Shown piece by piece: positions 49,063 to 58,683 of a DNA stretch of 64,000 nucleotides. The stretch's first letter is position 1; every line of letters starts with the position of its first letter. The stretch lies in the NCBI RefSeq assembly GCF_003634775.1, contig NZ_RBXB01000004.1, forward strand, positions 1-64,000, given 5' to 3'. This stretch comes from Chryseobacterium defluvii (GTDB taxonomy: Bacteria; Bacteroidota; Bacteroidia; Flavobacteriales; Weeksellaceae). The translations under genes were made by a program, and so were the position numbers. The notes below the pieces were generated by a model. It ran no database searches. It saw only the letters and a list, made by a program, of their open reading frames with translations, and was not told the DNA's origin.

Positions 49063-50223
49063 ATGGATATTCTACACAAAGCTAAAGATTATGTTGAAAC
49101 CTTATTCAAAGATAAGTTATCTTCTGTATATTTTTACCATAATTTTATCCATACAACATATACCGTAAATAAAGCGGAGGAAATCTTGAAAAATACACCT
49201 GTTCCGGCTGAAGACCGGGAAAAGGTTTTGCTGGCTTTATGGTTTCATGACACAGGCTATATTGAGTGTGCCCAAAATCATGAAGAAAAAGGAATTGAAA
49301 TTTTGAAAAATTTTCTTCAAAACGAAAATTACCCGGAAAATTATATCAATGATGTTTCTCAATTGATTCTGGCCACTAAAATTGATCGAGAACCTGTAAA
49401 TCTGCTGGAGAAAATTGTAAAGGATGCGGATTGCAGCCATTTTGCAAGCCATGACTATAATGATATTTCAGATGCTTTACGAAAAGAATGGGAACTTACC
49501 AACGTGAAATGCTATTCGAATGATGAATGGAACGCCGGGAATCTGGAAATGTTGAAAAACAAGCATCATTATTATACCGATTACGCCAAAGAAAACTGGG
49601 AACCTTTAAAAAAGAAAAATATCAAAAAAATAGAAAAAAAATTGGAGAAAGAAGAAGAGAAGAAAGAAAGCTCAGAAAACAAAAAAGATTCGAAATCCGA
49701 CAGAAGTGTCGATACTTTGTTCAGAGTTACTCTCAATAATCATACAAGATTGAGTGATATTGCGGACAGTAAGGCCAATATTTTGCTTTCGGTGAATGCG
49801 ATTATCATTTCGGTTTGTCTTTCTGTTCTGGTTCCAAAGTTGGATACTCCAAAAAATGCACATCTTATTCTTCCAAGCTTTATTTTGTTATTATCAAGTG
49901 TATTGACGATCATTTTTGCGATATTATCTACAAAGCCCAATGTTACCAAAACAAGATTTACCAATCAGGATGTATCCAACAGGAAAGTGAACTTATTATT
50001 CTTTGGGAATTTTCATCAGATGCTGTTTGATGATTATAATAATGCCATGAGAGATCTGATCAAAGACAGGGATTATATTTATGATTCCATGGTAAAAGAT
50101 TTATATTTTTTGGGGAAAGTTTTGGACAGGAAATACAGGCTTTTGTCTTTAACCTATAAGATTTTTATGGCGGGAATCATTATCTCTGTGCTGTCATTCG
50201 GGTACGCTTTTCTTTCGCTTTAA
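49063..50223 (+). CDS. HD-domain protein fused to a Pycsar-type transmembrane effector domain
   Basis: The 386-residue protein joins two parts. The N-terminal HD hydrolase domain (about 20-120) has HNFIHTTYT, LWFHDTGY (His62-Asp63) and KDADCSHFASH, the metal residues of HD phosphohydrolases. A Lys/Glu-rich coiled linker (about 190-225) follows. The C-terminal part (about 225-386) fits the PycTM effector domain (DUF5706): TLNNHTRLSDIADSKANILL, then helices LLSVNAIIISVCLSVLV and ILPSFILLLSSVLTIIF and a last helix GIIISVLSFGYAFL. PycTM proteins oligomerise in the membrane on binding cCMP/cUMP and harm the phage-infected cell. No cyclase is adjacent. A bestrophin gene follows 18 bp later on the same strand. 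Confidence 0.82.
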   Translation: MDILHKAKDYVETLFKDKLSSVYFYHNFIHTTYTVNKAEEILKNTPVPAEDREKVLLALWFHDTGYIECAQNHEEKGIEILKNFLQNENYPENYINDVSQLILATKIDREPVNLLEKIVKDADCSHFASHDYNDISDALRKEWELTNVKCYSNDEWNAGNLEMLKNKHHYYTDYAKENWEPLKKKNIKKIEKKLEKEEEKKESSENKKDSKSDRSVDTLFRVTLNNHTRLSDIADSKANILLSVNAIIISVCLSVLVPKLDTPKNAHLILPSFILLLSSVLTIIFAILSTKPNVTKTRFTNQDVSNRKVNLLFFGNFHQMLFDDYNNAMRDLIKDRDYIYDSMVKDLYFLGKVLDRKYRLLSLTYKIFMAGIIISVLSFGYAFLSL

Positions 50224-50241
50224 TCTCAAAATCCGGTAAAA

Positions 50242-51165
50242 ATGATTGTAAGACAGCGTACCAACTGGTTGAAAATGCTATTTATATGGAGAGGTTCCGT
50301 GCTTAAGAAAATAGTGACTCAGCTTATCATCATTACGTTGTTTTCTCTGGCCATATACTATTTCAAAGGGAAAATTTTCGATTATAAGGTACACCTTAAT
50401 CCCACTATTTTTACATTAATTGGGCTGGCCTTGGCTATCTTCATGGGGTTTTGTAATTCTGCGAACTATGACCGCTATTGGGAGGGAAGAAAGTTATGGG
50501 GATTGCTTGTGATTGAGGCCCGTTCTTTAACAAGGCAGATATTATCACTTGTTGATGATAGCTCTCCTGAAGCAAAAGAAGAAAAGCAAAAAATCGTCAA
50601 GCTCATATCCGCATTTTGTTGGTCTTTGAACTATCAGCTAAGGGAAAAGCCCGGAACGGAACATATTGCCCATTTGCTAAGTCAAAAGCAGCTTGAAGAG
50701 TTGAAAAATAAGAAATTTATCCCGAATATTATTTTAGGATTTATTGCCGATTGGCTGAAAGAACAAAGTACAAAAGGGAATATCGATACAATTGTTTTAA
50801 CTTCTATGGATCACCACCTCAACCAGTTCTCAAATATTCTGGGAGGCTGTGAGAGAATCCATAATACACCATTGCCTTTTGCTTACAGTATTTTATTACA
50901 CCGCACCGTTTATTTTTACTGTTTCTGGCTGCCTTTCGGGTTGGTGGATACTTTGGGCTGGATGATGCCTTTAATCGTGCTTTTGATCAGCTATACTTTT
51001 ATTGCCCTGGATGCTATTATTCAGGAGATCGGTGAACCATTCGGAGAAGAGGAAAACGATCTTGCACTGAATACCATTTGCAGAACTATTGAGTTCTCTA
51101 TTTTTGAACAGGCCGGGATTCCTCAAAAGGAAATGGAAAAAATGGATTCTTATTTTATTGACTAA
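50242..51165 (+). CDS. Bestrophin-family ion channel
   Basis: The 307-residue protein matches bacterial bestrophins (YneE-type), pentameric inner-membrane channels. Landmarks are MIVRQRTNWLKMLFIWRGSV at the N terminus and TLIGLALAIFMGFCNSANYD followed by RYWEGRKLWG, the N/D-R-xxEGR family core. KLISAFCWSLNYQLREK, TVYFYCFWLPFGLVDTLGW and PFGEEENDLALN (the acidic cluster) complete the pattern. Bacterial forms can pass cations or anions; which one is unknown. It is 18 bp downstream of the HD-PycTM gene and likely co-transcribed. Its stop overlaps the stop of the convergent GAF gene. Confidence 0.9.
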   Translation: MIVRQRTNWLKMLFIWRGSVLKKIVTQLIIITLFSLAIYYFKGKIFDYKVHLNPTIFTLIGLALAIFMGFCNSANYDRYWEGRKLWGLLVIEARSLTRQILSLVDDSSPEAKEEKQKIVKLISAFCWSLNYQLREKPGTEHIAHLLSQKQLEELKNKKFIPNIILGFIADWLKEQSTKGNIDTIVLTSMDHHLNQFSNILGGCERIHNTPLPFAYSILLHRTVYFYCFWLPFGLVDTLGWMMPLIVLLISYTFIALDAIIQEIGEPFGEEENDLALNTICRTIEFSIFEQAGIPQKEMEKMDSYFID

Positions 51166-53468
51166 TCCTGAACCAAAGAAACTCTCAAAGCCAGTAATCC
51201 CGTAATTCCCTGAAGGTCCTCCACTCTTAAAAACTCAATATCAGCCTGAAGAATATTCTTTTTCTGAAGCTTGGAAATATATTCGAGGTATTCTTTCTGG
51301 TTTTCCATCCCGAAATAAACAATGGTGATTTTTCCCGGGCAGGTTATCCTTTCTGAAGAATCTTTTACATGGGCTTTATCCAGCCTCTTTTTGATGATTT
51401 CATAGTAAGAATTATAGGCACCGTCAATATCAAAACGCTTTTCATCCATACGGAAACGGATATCCAGCTTTTCATTGTATACAAAGATTAATGAAGCGAT
51501 ATCCAATGGGATGGGCAAATCTTTTTTAAAGCTTTGAAACTCCTTTTCCATTGTACAGATGGTTTTCAGTTGCCAGTATCTTAATTTATGAACAACTTTT
51601 GACGTGTAATGCTGATCCGGGGCAATATTGCTTCCGATAAATAAATTATGCTCCACACCATCAGATTTAAACCTTTCATAATAATGCGGAAAAATCTCCT
51701 GAGCTTTAACTTGGCTTTCATCTAGCATATCTGCCAGTTTTCGATTTACCAGCGTGATAGAATCGTCCAAGCTTTTTCTATGGATGTAGAACAGATCGGT
51801 TTGAGCGAAGATCTGCGAAAAGTATTCCTTGATTTTTGCTTTTATCTCTTTTGAAGATTTTACCTCTAATTTCCCCTGTAAATAAGGATGAATTTCGTCC
51901 CGAAGTAACCGTTGGAGACGTTGTTCCGTATCCGCTTTGATCTCATTATTCAGTTCGTTTTCAAAAACATCTAATGCCAATAAGTATTTTTCAGAATCAG
52001 AATTGATCAGGGAGAAAATATCATGGAGAAAATCAATTTGCTGATTAAGGTCTTCCAACATGAGGTTAAAGCGTTTTTCCGAAGAAGAACGTATATCTGA
52101 AAATCCAAAGAGCGGAGTAAGGTTTTTAAATGAAATTTGCTTTAGAGTATACATTTTTTTAGCCAGGGAAGCATTAAAATATTTCTCAGCTTCATTTCTG
52201 AACTTCCATACCACACTGTCATGGATTGTTGTGTATTCCCGTTGGATAATAGCTTCGATCTGGCTGTTCCTTTCAAAAGTGAACCTGGAAAGTGAGAAGA
52301 TAATAATATCTGAAAAGAACTCCAGTTTTTTCAACTTTAAACCATTAAAACTATTGGCAATGGAAGAAGTAAACTCCATGACAGCCAACAATTCATTATC
52401 TTTCATGATAGGGATCACCATGAAACTCTTAATATTATTATCGCTAAGAATATTAAAAGATGCTAGCTTCTTAATATCCTCATCCATGTTGTCTACATTG
52501 GAAACAACGATGGGCTTGGAATTATAATTGAGATTGTTAAAAGCTTCCTTTTGGGTTTCTTCATCAAAGGAATTGATCCAGAAATCCAGCAGGTGATTGG
52601 TGAAAAAATTATCATAGATCGGGATTTTTTCCAGCTTATTATCCTTGCTGTTGAAAAGCATCAATCCAAAATTCAGTTCGGCAACATCAAAATAAGATTT
52701 GAAAATTTCTTTCAGGTTTTCATCCGGGACCAGATTTTCAGGATCAATTTTGATCATGCTTGATTTCAGGTCAGACAAAGCAACCTCCGAAGTACAATCT
52801 ACGAGGGAAATAATCGTGAAACCACTCAATACCCATGTTTTAGAAGGGAAATATTTTTTCCAGAGTTTGATGTCATCCAGATTTTCCAAAAGCATATCCA
52901 ATATCTCATCGGAAGGTATTTTTGCCTTTTCCGTAGGATAGATTTCCGTGAAATCTGAATTTACCGTTATTTTATAATGTTTCATAATCCCTTGTTTATT
53001 CGGGATATCATAATAAAAGGGAAGGGAGGTTTTGATATCTTTTTTAAAATACGACTGTAAGATCAGGCAGCAGCAGAACACATAAAACTCATCATCATCT
53101 ATATTTCTGAGTTCTATTTCAAAGTCCTTTCCGGCGTCTTTAAGAATATTTTTAAACCTTTCCGTATAATTGAAGGTAATATTGGAAAGAGGAATACTGG
53201 CCGCTTTGATTTCGTTCATCGTTAGCCCGGTGGGAAAAAGATCTGCCAACAAAAGTTTGATGAGGTCTTCATGCTTTTCCAACAGAGTGATATCCTGGAA
53301 GCCGTTTTTGATCTCCTGAAAATTTTTGGTTCTGTCAATAAGAGATTCAGCATAGTTCACCCGATATTCAAGGCGATCGTTATAACGGATATGCTCAAGA
53401 ACATCCAAATATTTTTTGAATGAAATGTAAACCTGGAATGGAGCGTCTTTTTTGTAAAGATTGGCCAA
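51162..53468 (-). CDS. Large GAF-domain protein
   Basis: The 768-residue protein has no signal or membrane helices. A GAF-type sensory domain lies in the middle (about 265-405), seen as NFGLMLFNSKDNKLEKIPIYD, PIVVSNVDNMD and SFMVIPIMKDNELLAVMEFTS. The first 250 residues and the last 350, largely helical, are not recognised; I saw no kinase, GGDEF or cyclase motif. The C-terminal part includes long helices (EKYLLALDVFENELNNEIKA). A role in sensing is inferred from GAF only. It converges with bestrophin, overlapping it by 4 bp at the stop codons, so the two transcripts may overlap. Confidence 0.8.
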   Translation of the reverse strand: MANLYKKDAPFQVYISFKKYLDVLEHIRYNDRLEYRVNYAESLIDRTKNFQEIKNGFQDITLLEKHEDLIKLLLADLFPTGLTMNEIKAASIPLSNITFNYTERFKNILKDAGKDFEIELRNIDDDEFYVFCCCLILQSYFKKDIKTSLPFYYDIPNKQGIMKHYKITVNSDFTEIYPTEKAKIPSDEILDMLLENLDDIKLWKKYFPSKTWVLSGFTIISLVDCTSEVALSDLKSSMIKIDPENLVPDENLKEIFKSYFDVAELNFGLMLFNSKDNKLEKIPIYDNFFTNHLLDFWINSFDEETQKEAFNNLNYNSKPIVVSNVDNMDEDIKKLASFNILSDNNIKSFMVIPIMKDNELLAVMEFTSSIANSFNGLKLKKLEFFSDIIIFSLSRFTFERNSQIEAIIQREYTTIHDSVVWKFRNEAEKYFNASLAKKMYTLKQISFKNLTPLFGFSDIRSSSEKRFNLMLEDLNQQIDFLHDIFSLINSDSEKYLLALDVFENELNNEIKADTEQRLQRLLRDEIHPYLQGKLEVKSSKEIKAKIKEYFSQIFAQTDLFYIHRKSLDDSITLVNRKLADMLDESQVKAQEIFPHYYERFKSDGVEHNLFIGSNIAPDQHYTSKVVHKLRYWQLKTICTMEKEFQSFKKDLPIPLDIASLIFVYNEKLDIRFRMDEKRFDIDGAYNSYYEIIKKRLDKAHVKDSSERITCPGKITIVYFGMENQKEYLEYISKLQKKNILQADIEFLRVEDLQGITGLLALRVSLVQD

Positions 53469-53489
53469 AGCTGAAATTTAAAGTAAAGT

Positions 53490-53524
53490 TATAAAAAAAG
53501 CACAACTTTAAGGTTGTGCTTTTA
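53490..53524 (-). terminator. Terminator of the GAF gene region / nuo operon end
   Basis: AAAAGCACAAC and GTTGTGCTTTT pair over 11 bp with a 6-nt loop and T/A runs on both sides. It lies 20 bp past the nuoN stop and ends the minus-strand nuo transcript. Confidence 0.8.
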
Positions 53525-53541
53525 TTTTTATGCTGAGATTT

Positions 53542-54921
53542 TTATAATCCGAACTGTCTTGCAAACAAATCAGGGAAAATACCTAGCAGAATAATGGAAG
53601 CAATAACAAACACTGCTACAATATTGTACGTAAGCGTTACTTTCTCTGAAGATCTGAATGAACTTTCTTTAAAGAAAAACATTGCGATGATTAGTCTCAA
53701 ATAATAAGCAATGGAAACTGCGGAACCTAAAACTGCTATCAGCACCAAGAATGCTGCTCCGTTCATCGCTTGTGAGAATAATGCAAATTTACCCATAAAC
53801 CCTGCTGTTAACGGGACTCCAGCCATTGAAAGCATAGAGATGGCCGCTGTTGTAGCCAATAAAGGTTCTGTTTTTGCCAATCCTTTGAAAGCTCCAAAAG
53901 AAGTTTCTCTTTTTAATTTTTCTACATAAATCAGACACATGAAAACACCCACTGTTGATAATGAGTAAGCGAATAGGTAGAAGGCAAGGTTATAAGTTGA
54001 GAGGCTTGTTATTCCGAAGAACACCAAACCGATGTACCCTGCGTGAGAAACGGATGAGTACGCCAACATTCTTTTTGCATTTGTTTGAGCAAGCCCCATA
54101 ACGTTTGCCAAAAGTAATGTGATGATTAAGAATACTCCGAAAACATTAATCCATTCTGCTGTAACACCTCCGAACCCTATGGTCATTAATCTGAATAAAG
54201 CGAAAAATCCTGAGATTTTTACCACACTTGCCATAAAAGCAGTAATCAGTGAAGGTGATCCGTAATATACATCAGGACTCCACATGTGGAAAGGTGCCAA
54301 TGCAACTTTGAAGGCCAATGCACAAAGAATCAATAAAACGCCTAAAATCATCATTACGTTGTTAGGATTGGCCATTCCGAAATCATGGATTTTATATAAA
54401 TCAAAACTTCCTACACTTCCGTAAATAAATGCAATTCCGAACAATAAGAAACCGGTGGCGAATGCACCCATTAAGAAATATTTAATGGAAGCTTCGTTGG
54501 ATCTCAAATCTGTTTTATTAGCTCCCGCCATTACATATAACGGAATAGAAAGGATTTCAACTCCTAAGAAAAGAGTTACCAAATTCTGGAATCCGAAAAG
54601 AATAATCCCACCACACAAGGCAAAAAGCATTAATGCATATAATTCTGACTGGTGACTTCTATGGTTGCTGAATGCAAAACCTCCCAAAAAGAATAATAAT
54701 AATGTCGTTACAATTGATATTTTAGTGAATAACGCAGTATTTGCGGTGTACTCATACATATGCCTGTACTGTTCGAAGAACGCACATTCCGGCATGAAGC
54801 TTACACATAATGCGATGATTAATCCCAAAATCCCAATATATCTTGCGAATTTCCCTTGTTCAAAAACTCCTGAAAATAACGCAACAACTGCTGTTAGGAA
54901 AACAATAATTAAAACACTCAT
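53542..54921 (-). CDS. nuoN: NADH-quinone oxidoreductase subunit N
   Basis: NuoN is one of three antiporter-like membrane subunits of complex I that pump protons. The 459-residue protein is highly hydrophobic. Family marks are GVEILSIPLYVMAG, KYFLMGAFATGFLLFGIAFI with a conserved Lys, VALAPFHMWSPDVYYGSPS and KRMLAYSSVSHAGYIGL. These match NuoN and related Na+/H+ antiporter subunits. It is the last gene of the operon, 16 bp after nuoM, followed by a terminator. Confidence 0.95.
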   Translation of the reverse strand: MSVLIIVFLTAVVALFSGVFEQGKFARYIGILGLIIALCVSFMPECAFFEQYRHMYEYTANTALFTKISIVTTLLLFFLGGFAFSNHRSHQSELYALMLFALCGGIILFGFQNLVTLFLGVEILSIPLYVMAGANKTDLRSNEASIKYFLMGAFATGFLLFGIAFIYGSVGSFDLYKIHDFGMANPNNVMMILGVLLILCALAFKVALAPFHMWSPDVYYGSPSLITAFMASVVKISGFFALFRLMTIGFGGVTAEWINVFGVFLIITLLLANVMGLAQTNAKRMLAYSSVSHAGYIGLVFFGITSLSTYNLAFYLFAYSLSTVGVFMCLIYVEKLKRETSFGAFKGLAKTEPLLATTAAISMLSMAGVPLTAGFMGKFALFSQAMNGAAFLVLIAVLGSAVSIAYYLRLIIAMFFFKESSFRSSEKVTLTYNIVAVFVIASIILLGIFPDLFARQFGL

Positions 54922-54937
54922 TTCTTAAAATATCAAA

Positions 54938-56431
54938 TTAGCTTACCATTGATTGGTAGATAAACTTTAACGAACTACTCACCATTTCTATGACCGGTTG
55001 AGGAAAAATCCCCAGCAGGATCACAAAAACTGCTAAACTTGCCAAAACGGAAAATTCTACTCCTGATAAATCTTTTGCTGTACTTAGAACAGCTTCATCT
55101 CCTTCCCCAAACATAGCTTTTCCGTAAAATCTCAATAAATAAACAGCACAAAGAATTACCGTAAGACCTGCAATTATTGCTGCCAATCCATTAAAACTGT
55201 ATACTGATTTCAATAAGATGAATTCTCCGATGAACCCGTTGGTTAAAGGAACACCCATTGAACCTAATATAATGATCAGGAATAACACCGCGAATTTAGG
55301 AGCTACTTTAGCCAAGCCTCCCATTTGTCTGATGTCTCTTGATTTAAATCTTTTATATAAAATATCACAACAGTAGAAAAGACCTACCACGTTGATTCCG
55401 TGAGCAAAAGTTTGTACTAAAGCCCCTTCCGCACCTTCAATAGTGAAAGTTCCCCTTAAAGTTACCACTGCAGAAGCAAAGATTCCTGCCACCATTAATC
55501 CTACGTGAGAAAAAGAGGAATACGCAATGATTCTTTTCATATCAAACTGGATAATAGCAATTAATGCTCCGTGAACAATTCCTACAATGGCAAGGATAAT
55601 TACGATCTGCCCTGAAATTCCGGCAATCGGAACCGGGGTAATCGGTAATAGGTAACGCATTACTCCATACACTGCCATTTTCAGCATGATCCCTGATAAA
55701 AGCATGGATCCCTGAGTAGGAGAGTAGGTATAGGTATCGGGCTGCCAGGTATGGAAAGGGAATACCGGTAATTTCACTGCAAATGCAAAGAAAATGAACC
55801 AGAATACCACTGTCTGCTGTGTTTCATTAAGCTGAGCATTGTATAAATCTGTCAGAGCAAATGATGCTGAGTGATTGTACACATAGATCAATCCTGCTAA
55901 CATGAATAATGATCCCACGAATGTATATACGAAGAATTTCGTGGTGAATTCCAACCTTTTATTTTCCTGCCCCCAAAGTCCGGCGATAAACCATATCGGA
56001 ATCAGAGTCACTTCCCAGAAAATGTAGAACAGTAATCCGTCAAGCGAAGTGAAAACTCCTACCAATCCGAATTGCATCAGCAAGATCAAACCGTAGAAAG
56101 AATTTCTATAGCTCACATTTTCATTGAAAGAAGATAAGATGATGATCGGCGTTAAAATATTGGTCAGCAATAAAAGCAGCATACTCATTCCATCGATTCC
56201 GAAATGAAGGGTGCTTTTAATAAATTGTGACCATGGATAGGTGATCTCATATTGCAGCTTACTGTCTACAGTAGGACCAAAATTGAAATCCGATACTGCA
56301 TAGAAAGTAAGTAGCATTTGTATCAATGCAATTCCTAGCGCCAAATGTTTGCTGGATTTATTATTCCAGGCAAAAGTTAATCCCGAACCTACAAGAGGTA
56401 AAAGTAATAATGTTAATAGTATATAAGACAT
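54938..56431 (-). CDS. nuoM: NADH-quinone oxidoreductase subunit M
   Basis: The 497-residue antiporter-like subunit pumps protons in the membrane arm. It has ILLLTNILTPIIILSSFNEN, YIFWEVTLIPIWFIAGLWGQ (the Glu and Trp motif of NuoM), VKLPVFPFHTWQPDTYTYS (key Lys/His) and KRIIAYSSFSHVGLMVAGIF. SNMGVPLTNGFIGEF-like sequence (GSMGVPLTNGFIGEF) also fits. It lies 2 bp after nuoL and precedes nuoN. Confidence 0.96.
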   Translation of the reverse strand: MSYILLTLLLLPLVGSGLTFAWNNKSSKHLALGIALIQMLLTFYAVSDFNFGPTVDSKLQYEITYPWSQFIKSTLHFGIDGMSMLLLLLTNILTPIIILSSFNENVSYRNSFYGLILLMQFGLVGVFTSLDGLLFYIFWEVTLIPIWFIAGLWGQENKRLEFTTKFFVYTFVGSLFMLAGLIYVYNHSASFALTDLYNAQLNETQQTVVFWFIFFAFAVKLPVFPFHTWQPDTYTYSPTQGSMLLSGIMLKMAVYGVMRYLLPITPVPIAGISGQIVIILAIVGIVHGALIAIIQFDMKRIIAYSSFSHVGLMVAGIFASAVVTLRGTFTIEGAEGALVQTFAHGINVVGLFYCCDILYKRFKSRDIRQMGGLAKVAPKFAVLFLIIILGSMGVPLTNGFIGEFILLKSVYSFNGLAAIIAGLTVILCAVYLLRFYGKAMFGEGDEAVLSTAKDLSGVEFSVLASLAVFVILLGIFPQPVIEMVSSSLKFIYQSMVS

Positions 56432-56433
56432 TA

Positions 56434-58347
56434 TTATTGTAATAAAAAGTTAACAATTAATATAATTCCCACTGCCAATGACATGATAAGAATGTAATTC
56501 TCTACATTTCCGTTCTGAAGCCTCTTCATAGATCTTCCGCTGTCTTCAGCGCCTTCTCCCACGAAGTCTACAAAACGGTCTAAGATACCCTTATCAAACA
56601 TCTTTCCTCCGCGTCCTAATCCTTCAACAGTTTTTACAATTAATGCATTGTAAAGTTCGTCAATATATAGTTTTTTAGCAGAAAGCTTTTCCCATCCGGT
56701 ATAGTTTTCTTCTGCAAGAGCCATCTTTTTCTTATTCACATACGTGTTTTTAACGATGAACCATACCGAGAAGAACATGATTACGGTAGCTCCTAAAAGA
56801 ATCATTTCCGTATTGAATTCTACACCCGAAAGGGTAGTTTCCATTTGTTTGAAACTTTCTTCTGTAAGAACAGGCTTCAGCCATTCCATTAATTTTGCGT
56901 AATGTCCGTGACCGATGAAGTGAGGAAGGTTAATGAACCCCCCGATTACAGAGAGAATGGCCAATACGATCAAGGGTAGCGTCATATTGAGCGGGCTCTC
57001 ATGTAAGTGATGTTTTTGTTCCTCAGTACCTCTGAATTCTCCATGGAAGGTCAGATAATACAGTCTGAACATATAGGTTGCCGTAACTGCCGCCAAGATA
57101 AACAGAATCACCCAGTAAACAGGGTTTTTAGCAAAAGCAGCTACTAAAATTTCGTCTTTGGAAATCATCCCTGAAAGTAAAGGAAATCCTGAAATCGCTA
57201 ATGTCCCGATAAGGAAAGTAGCATGAGTAATCGGAATAACTTTTTTAAGTCCTCCCATGAAACGCATATCCTGTTCGTTGCTCATAGCATGGATTACAGA
57301 ACCAGCTCCCAGGAATAATAAAGCTTTAAAGAAAGCGTGTGTCATTACGTGGAACATTGCTGTTGTATACGCTCCTAACCCTAAAGCAATGAACATAAAT
57401 CCAAGCTGTGAAACGGTAGAGTAGGCCAATACTTTTTTGATGTCGTTCTGACGAAGCGCATAGAATCCTGCTAAAGCTGCAGTAAGGAACCCGATGAATA
57501 AAATGCCTCCCTGAACAGTAGGTGCTAAAGTAAATAAGAAGTTTGATCTTACTACTAAATAAATACCTGCCGTTACCATCGTTGCCGCGTGGATTAACGC
57601 AGAAACGGGAGTCGGACCGGCCATCGCATCCGGTAACCATGTATATAAAGGAACCTGAGCAGATTTACCGGTTGCACCGATAAATAAACTCGCCGTAATG
57701 AAGATAATGACAGTTCCGTCCAATTCAAATTTTGAAGCATTCTGTGCTACAGAAAGGTAGTCTAAAGCGTTGGTCTGAGAAGCGATCATGAAGATACCGA
57801 TCAGTAACGCAAGGTCACCGATTCTGTTCATGATGAAAGCTTTTCTTGCCGCTTTACCATATTCTTCGTTGGTATACCAGAATCCGATCAGTAAATAAGA
57901 ACAAAGTCCTACACCTTCCCATCCGATGAACAGGATAAGGTAATTGCTTCCCATTACCAAAAGTAACATGGAGAAGATAAATAGATTCAGATAAGTAAAA
58001 AACTTATAGAAACCTTTATCGTGGCTCATATATCCGATAGAGTACAGGTGGATCAAAGAACCGATCCCTGTAATGATCATAATCATCATTAATGAAAGCT
58101 GATCGATCTGGAATCCGAAATTGATCTGAACCCCGTTTACTCTGAACCATTCAAAAGCTTTTACGATTACCGGCTGGCTTTCTGAATCGAAATCCATGAA
58201 AAGGCTGACAGAGATACAGAAAGAAGCAAAAACAACTAATGTTCCTAAAACCCCAACTACTATTTTTGGAAGACTTTTCCCGAATAAACCGTTAATAAGA
58301 AACCCTAAAAGTGGTAAAAGTATTATTGCATACACTAAATTTTCCAT
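56434..58347 (-). CDS. nuoL: NADH-quinone oxidoreductase subunit L
   Basis: NuoL is the distal antiporter-like subunit with the long lateral helix. The 637-residue length is usual. Motifs are SLIHLYSIGYMSHDKGFYKF, FIGWEGVGLCSYLLIGFWY (the Glu that couples proton transfer), PLYTWLPDAMAGPTPVSALI, HAATMVTAGIYLVVR and DIKKVLAYSTVSQLGFMFIA. The C-terminal part (about 520-637) carries the amphipathic lateral helix. It is adjacent to nuoK with 3 bp between. Confidence 0.96.
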   Translation of the reverse strand: MENLVYAIILLPLLGFLINGLFGKSLPKIVVGVLGTLVVFASFCISVSLFMDFDSESQPVIVKAFEWFRVNGVQINFGFQIDQLSLMMIMIITGIGSLIHLYSIGYMSHDKGFYKFFTYLNLFIFSMLLLVMGSNYLILFIGWEGVGLCSYLLIGFWYTNEEYGKAARKAFIMNRIGDLALLIGIFMIASQTNALDYLSVAQNASKFELDGTVIIFITASLFIGATGKSAQVPLYTWLPDAMAGPTPVSALIHAATMVTAGIYLVVRSNFLFTLAPTVQGGILFIGFLTAALAGFYALRQNDIKKVLAYSTVSQLGFMFIALGLGAYTTAMFHVMTHAFFKALLFLGAGSVIHAMSNEQDMRFMGGLKKVIPITHATFLIGTLAISGFPLLSGMISKDEILVAAFAKNPVYWVILFILAAVTATYMFRLYYLTFHGEFRGTEEQKHHLHESPLNMTLPLIVLAILSVIGGFINLPHFIGHGHYAKLMEWLKPVLTEESFKQMETTLSGVEFNTEMILLGATVIMFFSVWFIVKNTYVNKKKMALAEENYTGWEKLSAKKLYIDELYNALIVKTVEGLGRGGKMFDKGILDRFVDFVGEGAEDSGRSMKRLQNGNVENYILIMSLAVGIILIVNFLLQ

Positions 58348-58350
58348 TCC

Positions 58351-58680
58351 TTATCCTCTTAATTTATTAAATATACTTACATCTACAGAACGGGTATTTC
58401 TATATAGCATAGCAATAATTGCCAGACCAACGGCTACCTCCGCAGCAGCTACCACCATAATGAAGAAAACCAAAAGTTGTCCGTCACCATTTCCTTTATA
58501 CGCTGAAAAAGCAGCCAATAAAAGGTTTACGGAATTAAGCATAAGCTCTACACAACCTAAAATCACAATAGCATTTTTTCTCAACAATACTCCCAATACT
58601 CCCAGACAGAATAATACTGACGAAAGAATAATGAAATATTCCAAAGGGATGCTTTGTATGAATGTATTTACTTCTCCCAT
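58351..58680 (-). CDS. nuoK: NADH-quinone oxidoreductase subunit K
   Basis: This small membrane subunit of complex I has 109 residues and three transmembrane helices. It shows GVLLRKNAIVILGCVELMLN, with the conserved Glu in CVELMLN, and VVAAAEVAVGLAIIAMLYRN, with the second Glu in AAEVAVG. Both lie on the proton path of the membrane arm. The gene follows nuoJ by 3 bp and precedes nuoL. Confidence 0.96.
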   Translation of the reverse strand: MGEVNTFIQSIPLEYFIILSSVLFCLGVLGVLLRKNAIVILGCVELMLNSVNLLLAAFSAYKGNGDGQLLVFFIMVVAAAEVAVGLAIIAMLYRNTRSVDVSIFNKLRG

Positions 58681-58683
58681 AAT

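Noticed and set aside
49063..51165. Complete Pycsar defence system
   Set aside because: A cyclase next to the effector is required; none is present, and the HD domain and the core-gene setting make a housekeeping role as likely.
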